Source: Glandiceps talaboti (taxonomy: Eukaryota; Hemichordata; Enteropneusta; Spengelidae). Taken from it: a stretch of DNA of 30,000 nucleotides. Both the position numbers and the translations under genes were made by a program. Location of the stretch: contig NC_135567.1 of the NCBI RefSeq assembly GCF_964340395.1, positions 10,254,484 to 10,284,483 on the forward strand, read 5' to 3'. Shown here in pieces: positions 23,410 through 30,000 of this stretch (position 1 is its first letter; the number at the start of each line of letters is the position of its first letter). The notes beneath the pieces were generated by a model. The model worked only from the letters and a program-made list of their open reading frames with translations. It made no database searches and had not been told where the DNA came from.

Positions 23410-23417
23410 TATATACT
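23319..23417. repeat. (AT)n microsatellite with inverted flanks
   Basis: An AT tract interrupted once near 23402 is flanked by AATAGTATA on the left and TATACTATT on the right, so the flanks extend the hairpin. The left flank repeats the TATAG unit found 150 bp upstream. Confidence 0.93.
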
Positions 23418-23523
23418 ATTGGAATATATATGCCAATACTATTTCGAATACATATAATGTATAGACTAGTGAATCCACATTAGTTATATTCTACCAGATA
23501 CTGTGCCATAATATTGTCAATAA

Positions 23524-23830
23524 GGAAATTGAGTCAGAGGTTATCACACACCTGAAATCACCCTCTCTATTGAGTAAAATTACAAGATAAAATTGATGAT
23601 AATAATTGACTTCACGTCTGGGCGGCAAAAATTCACACACACTTTGATTACTTCAGTGTCAGTATTCAAATTAAGTCATAGGTCATCAGATTAGGAAATC
23701 AACCTTTACTTCTCTTCCATCGACAGAAATAACAACATAAAGTTGACGACATAAATGACTTCATTACCGCGCGCGGGAAAAAAACTTACAAAACCCAAAC
23801 TAACACACGTTTTGATTTCTTGAGTGTGAC
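23524..23830 (+). repeat. Old tandem duplication of about 150 bp
   Basis: Unit 1 (about 23524-23665) and unit 2 (about 23666-23830) share in the same order AAATTRAGTCA, AGGTYATCA, RAAATCAMCCT, a GAYGAYAWAAWTGACTTCA stretch, ACACACNTTTGATTNCTT and AGTGTSA. Overall identity looks low, with several indels. No open frame spans it. The conserved words may be surviving regulatory blocks. Confidence 0.6.
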
Positions 23831-24702
23831 ACCATGACGTCACAACTCGACGAAAACAAATTAGCCGCATGGTCTCGCATTAAGTTGAACAACTCATCGA
23901 GACGTGAACAATAATCTCCGAATAATCTCTTTGGAGCTGCCAACAGAGGGTAAATCAGAAATAAAGTTACAGAGTACTCACTGTCAGCAAGCTGACGTCA
24001 CGTCCGTCGAGACTGTCTAACGCCTTCTAAATTGTACTCGTGAGAAAATTTACTCGTCTCTCCTACTGGTACAGGGCAACGGTGTCAATTATATCCGAGG
24101 ACTCTGGGAAAATATCTGTAATTAAAAGAAAGAAATACAGTTTATGTGTATACATTAGAAGGCCAAAGACGACAATTTTTTAATAATTTTTTTTATTCAA
24201 GTTTTGAAAAAACAAAGTTTAACAAGAAAAACAGAACAAGAACAAAACAAAACAACAATGACAGAAAGTAAGTACATTGCTCGAGAGTTAAATATCTTAT
24301 GAAAATACATTATACAAAGTTCAAAGTTCAGTTTATGCCTCAAGGAATGATCATTTGGTCAGATGAATTTCCAACTTGTCTTTGTCTTCAGCAATTAGCT
24401 TTTCTACATTTCGAGCTTGTTTCACTCTGAAGAGAAAATTTTGAAAATTTGGAAGACGACAACTTAACATTCTGCTTAGATGAAGACTCATCTAGGAAGG
24501 TGAAAGAGTTATGACTAGATTAAAACATTGTACTTCGCAAAAACATTTGGATAAATCCTAGATTTCACTCTAGAGTATCGGGTCTTCTTCGAGGATGTGA
24601 AGACACAATGTTTACGCATGCGTGACTTCGAAATGTTGTTGGTAAACTGTGACGGCTCCTAGACGAAAAGGTTCGATGATGTTACATTCCGTAATGTCTG
24701 TC

Positions 24703-24706
<4 letters not shown>
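23831..24706. other. Gene-free stretch
   Basis: No genes are recognised. It includes the DR1 at 24318-24330 and a perfect palindrome ACGCATGCGT (about 24614-24623, NRF1-like). Confidence 0.5.
24318..24330 (+). promoter_or_regulatory. DR1 nuclear-receptor site candidate
   Basis: AGTTCA A AGTTCA is a perfect one-base-spaced direct repeat of a nuclear-receptor half-site variant. Confidence 0.3.

Positions 24707-24785
<79 letters not shown>
24707..24785 (+). repeat. (TG)n then (TGTC)n microsatellite
   Basis: TG dinucleotide to about 24752, then CTGT tetranucleotide to 24785. A 63-codon frame reading through it is an artefact. Confidence 0.97.
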
Positions 24786-25748
24786 GTCAGTGTCTTCTAA
24801 AAAGACAACCCATAAGAAATCTGGTACACACTTATTTTAGGTTAATGGCTAGAACAGATTAGTTTTAAGTAAACATACCATGAATATTAATGAGGTATTT
24901 ACATAAGTAACGATTTTTGGTATTTAGGCAATGTCTTAATAGTACATGTTTCAAATTTCAGATCTAGTGTGTCAGATTGTAAAATACTTGTCTACATACT
25001 TAGTACATCTATTAATTTGTAAATATATCAAATATGCAAATGATTCATTAAAATTTGTAAAAAAAAAATACATCAACTTGCTACAGAGAATACATGTATT
25101 TTGTCATCATCAATGTTTGTACCAAACTAAATAAAATCGCAAGCTTGACTTTTATTCCGCAAACGGGAGGTTATAGTGTGGTGCTGTCTGTCTCATGTGT
25201 GTTTAGGTCTGTCTGTGTATCTGCCTGCGTGTCTGTCTGTGTGTCTGTTTGTTTGTTTGTTTGTTTTTTTTGTTTGCGACATCACTGTCTCTCAAAATCA
25301 GCTTGCAGACTATTCGCTAACTCCGAGTATTTTCAAGAGCACAAACAGTGAAGAATCTTCCAGCGTAACCGGCCGTGTTTTATGTTAACCCCTTCAACAC
25401 TGAAAACATTCCCGCCAAAATTGTTTGGACAAAATTCTTGTTTTATGTAAGTTTTTGGCATATATCAACTTCATTTTAGACTAGAATTAAAGAAATGTTA
25501 CTTCCTAATAAAGTAATTTTATTGTAATTATGAAAATATTCATATAAATTGGGTCTTTATATTATTTAAAACCCGTCTCTAGTCATGAAAGGGTTAAAAG
25601 ATTGTCAATGTTTTCAATGTATATCTTAGTTTCTTTGATTCCTCTGACAAACCAGTCCGGTTCTCTATCCACACTCAATGTCATTCCTTAGTCTGTTATA
25701 TTTCAAGTGAGAAATAGCTTATATTATTATACATCGTACCATTAGTAG
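24786..25748. other. Gene-free stretch
   Basis: Contains an octamer (25034-25041), the imperfect TGTC/TTTG tract at 25187-25275 and TTCCCGCCAAA (about 25409-25419, near-E2F). No gene is recognised. Confidence 0.5.
25187..25275 (+). repeat. Imperfect (TGTC)n/(TTTG)n tract
   Basis: Interrupted TGTC units end in four TTTG units and a T run. Confidence 0.9.
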
Positions 25749-26116
25749 TAAGGCTTAATAAATAAAAGTTGGGTGGTTCCCATTAAACTTAATTTCAGAA
25801 CAGTTGAGGGTGGGTAGATTTTTTAGGTATTGTTTTTCCCACGTGTGGGTGTCTAGTTCAGGTAGTTATGTTTTCCATTGTTTTCCAAATTATCCCTGTG
25901 TTATTGGTTTCATCTAATCAGATGTACAGTCACTGCAGATTGGAAGAACATGTTCTGTTGTCTTTTTCATTTCCGCATCCACTATTTCTGGCGAGACGTC
26001 AGAACTTTCGCGATTTATTTTTTTTTTGTCGGATAAAAATAAAAGTTGTTTAGGGTCGCCAGTGGAAAACTAGGTGGGGTCAGGTAATCGGATCAAACAA
26101 TTATTTTAAGGCCTAA
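25749..26116 (+). mobile_element. Small transposon, copy D
   Basis: A full-length copy of about 368 bp. The left end TAAGGCTTAATAAATAA is an imperfect inverted match to the right end, which reads CAATTATTTTAAGGCCTAA. The left block GAGGGTGGGTAGATTTTT, the centre ATTTCCGCATCCACTATTTC and the right block CTAGGTGGGGTCAGG occur in the same order as in copies A and C. There is no coding capacity. The 61-codon frame at 25868-26053 lies wholly inside the repeat and is not a gene. Confidence 0.8.
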
Positions 26117-26453
26117 CCTTGAGTCTGTAGAATAGAATGTAGTAGCAAAAGTGAATAAACGACTCAATGATAATTTTGTTCCTGCAGTTGTAAATTGTCA
26201 TTGGCATTAGATCGTAAGGGAACTTCACATACATAAATCTGTCATTGATGTAGAGTGATTCTATGCACACTTTGAGATGTTAATTGAGTACAATTCTAGG
26301 TGAATTTATTGTTAGTATTACTTCAGATAAAAAAGGAAAGAAATGTCAGCTGATTTTAATAATAACTGTCATGAACTTATGATAAACGAAATATCTAAAG
26401 TATTGTGGAAACCACAAGATGCACAAAGATCATAGCAGAGAATTTTTGTTTTG
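26117..26453. other. Gene-free stretch
   Basis: Nothing recognisable. Confidence 0.5.
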
Positions 26454-28316
<1,863 letters not shown>

Positions 28317-28625
28317 AAAAAAGTGCGTGTTTCCGAAAACCCGACCAACCCTAGTTTAAGCTGCTGGTCTTAAACGTTTGTTTTCAAATCATTTTTTTTT
28401 AAAAAACGGTTAAGAAATTCTTTGTTTTCTTGATTTTCATATATGACTGTTTTCCCTCCTCAGTAATGTCTGTACATATTTCATCAAACTATCACAGAAT
28501 GGGTACTCTCGCCGACATTTCGTTTGTTTTTGTGTTGAAGCAATATTTTTCAAGAATTAAAACATTTAAAAAGGTAAAGATAAATCAAAATACAATCCCG
28601 ACCTACCTACCCCATTTTCTGAGGC
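28317..28625 (-). mobile_element. Divergent relative of the small transposon (copy E)
   Basis: On the minus strand the left part reads GGGGTAGGTAGGTCGGG and the right part CTAGGGTTGGTCGGG followed by TTTTCGGAAAC, in the same order and about the same spacing as the two G-rich blocks of copies A, C and D. The centre does not match. It may be a sister family or a strongly diverged copy. Confidence 0.4.
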
Positions 28626-29277
28626 CATGTTATTGGCTAACACACAATTATTTTTTGTTAGCCCAAGCAGTAGGAATATCTTAACACGTAGTGGAATATA
28701 TACACGTTGATCTATCCTAGCCGATGATGAAGGTACACTTGATTATCAATTTCACTGTGTTACAGAGGTCAACGTGGAGTCAACTGTAATAACTTTATCA
28801 TTCCATGTGTAACGAGGGAGAAAAATGACGTTTCTATAGCAACGCCCATAGTAACAATTACCTCTTCCTTGATTACACACTGTCATTTAGTTATCTTTAA
28901 AGCAATTTTAACGGATAAAGTCAGTAACTATGATCCTATTGTAGTGAACGTGGTGTGTACAAACGCAATGTTACCATTACCCGTCAACTTGTAATCGTTA
29001 GAAAAGAGAATATATCCTCCTTTGGCACTACTCGTTTTTAACTTGTAGTGACAAGGCCCCCTATTTCACCTCATATTGTCAAATTTTATTTGCCTTCAGA
29101 TATGTGACAAAATGTACAATTTATTGATATTGAATATACGGTATCATTCTGATAATATATGTATATATGCTAGAGGCTCAGCCGATTGATAGATATGCTA
29201 AAACGCTGAAAGCATGTTGAAATATCATACTGTGCGATTCATGGCACATCATGCAAAGTAAGACGAACATAAACTTG
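28626..29277. other. Gene-free stretch
   Basis: Contains the X-box candidate at 28830-28843 and a small hairpin TTGGCTAACA/TGTTAGCCCAA near 28632-28667. No gene is recognised. Confidence 0.5.
28830..28843. promoter_or_regulatory. RFX X-box candidate
   Basis: GTTTCTATAGCAAC fits the degenerate X-box RYYNYYATRRNRAC at every position. A further half-site CATAGTAAC lies immediately downstream (about 28847-28855). Confidence 0.4.
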
Positions 29278-29288
29278 AGTAGTAGTAG

Positions 29289-29338
<50 letters not shown>

Positions 29339-29340
29339 GC

Positions 29341-29380
<40 letters not shown>

Positions 29381-29402
29381 GCTGCTGCTGCTGCTGCTGC
29401 TA
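29278..29402 (+). repeat. (GTT)n with terminal (GCT)n
   Basis: About 40 triplets: AGT at the start, GTT through most, one GCT at about 29338-29341, and six GCT units at the end. Frames are stop-free on both strands, but no initiating context or flanking protein sequence supports coding. Confidence 0.97.
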
Positions 29403-29424
29403 AATGTGATAGCGTTGTCTTGCT

Positions 29425-29777
29425 ATGTTAATGTGGCCATATGAATAAGTATTTGGATTTTTAATTTTTAAAACAATTTTATCATGGCGTCCTTCTTCAA
29501 AAAAATCATTGTGAAACAACATCTACCAAGTCCTTGCTTGTAACTAATGAACTGCAAAAGACTGATCATTATGCAAGACGTTTGTTATTGTAGGTACAAT
29601 AACAAACTTTTTTGCACACTTATTAGCTTTTTGCAATATATTGAGCTACAAACACAGAGGTACATGTTGTTTCATATTAATTTGTTTTCAAATAGGACGC
29701 CATGATAACATTGTATTATAAATTAAAAATCCAAAATAAATACCCACTCTTCATCCATATTGCCAATTTTAATGTAA
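29425..29777. mobile_element. Imperfect 350 bp palindrome (fold-back element)
   Basis: The two halves are complementary over almost their whole length. The outer arms share GGATTTTTAATTT and ATCATGGCGTCC with their complements GGACGCCATGAT and AAATTAAAAATCC. Inner segments share GAAACAACAT with ATGTTGTTTC. The centre is GTTTGTTATTGTA-GG-TACAATAACAAAC, perfect 13 bp arms. Mismatches and small indels are scattered, so the element is not new. No coding capacity is seen. It starts about 22 bp after the (GTT)n tract. Confidence 0.82.
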
Positions 29778-30000
29778 ACATTGAGTGACTCGAGGTAGAA
29801 GGTGTGACGCTACTGCGAATACAATTATACCCCAAGTCCATTCATATTTTAACTCTGTGTGACGGTGTCTCTTAGTTTACCTATAGCTTGATTTCTGCAG
29901 TAATATATGCATACTTTATTACGAATTTAGAGTGAATAAATTACCATGCAAAAGGAGAAATAAGTTACTTATATACTGTTTCCCGCTGACCCTTTCTGGC
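29778..30000. other. Window end, nothing recognised
   Basis: Contains only an E2F-type octamer TTTCCCGC (29979-29986). Confidence 0.5.

Noticed and set aside
29278-29402. Poly-Gln/Asn/Ala-encoding exon
   Set aside because: The triplet array is stop-free on its own account and no coding flank is found.

Overview
The window looks like nuclear DNA of an animal, most plausibly a marine invertebrate. It is AT-rich, very dense in simple repeats ((CT)n, (TG)n, (ATGT)n, (TGTC)n, (AT)n), full of short non-autonomous transposon remnants, and has no recognisable gene. I see no bacterial or viral architecture, no tRNA or rRNA, no CRISPR array, and no open frame that resembles a known protein family. Most long open frames here are translations of microsatellites or of 28-30 bp and 49 bp minisatellites. 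The window reads as intergenic or intronic DNA, and the species cannot be fixed from the sequence alone.

Layout. At 0.7-1.6 kb lie a 196 bp (CT)n tract and an (AT)n tract. The (AT)n sits inside a fold-back element (1368-1763) whose 100 bp relative lies at 5737-5837. At 3.4-3.7 kb there is a (TGTC)n/(CT)n tract, and at 5.2-5.5 kb a degenerate 28-30 bp minisatellite. A second small-transposon family of about 370-440 bp has copies at 6477-6916, 13384-13525 (internally deleted), 14774-15619 (carrying a 352 bp foreign insert) and 25749-26116, plus a divergent copy at 28317-28625. At 8.0-8.55 kb there is a chain of at least five simple repeats. At 9.5-10.76 kb a degenerate repeat leads into a minisatellite built as a higher-order repeat of about 182 bp.

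The most striking locus is 13830-14260. A perfect 2 x 76 bp inverted repeat is set between (AT)n tracts, and its minus strand (14045-14000) carries a complete minimal type I hammerhead ribozyme. The palindrome junction cuts through the catalytic core, so the plus-strand copy is broken.

Further right are a degenerate 49 bp minisatellite (19.8-20.1 kb), a possible retrotransposon 3' tail (19.49-19.56 kb, minus), a (TATAG)n/(CA)n/(AT)n block (23.1-23.4 kb), an old tandem duplication of about 150 bp (23.52-23.83 kb), more compound microsatellites (24.7, 25.2, 26.45-26.8 kb), a (GTT)n/(GCT)n tract and a 350 bp imperfect palindrome (29.42-29.78 kb).

Scattered over the non-repetitive parts are close matches to animal transcription factor sites: RFX X-boxes, nuclear-receptor DR1 elements, E2F-type TTTSSCGC octamers (9) and POU octamers ATGCAAAT (9). 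If real, these would make the unique stretches candidate regulatory DNA of a gene lying outside the window.
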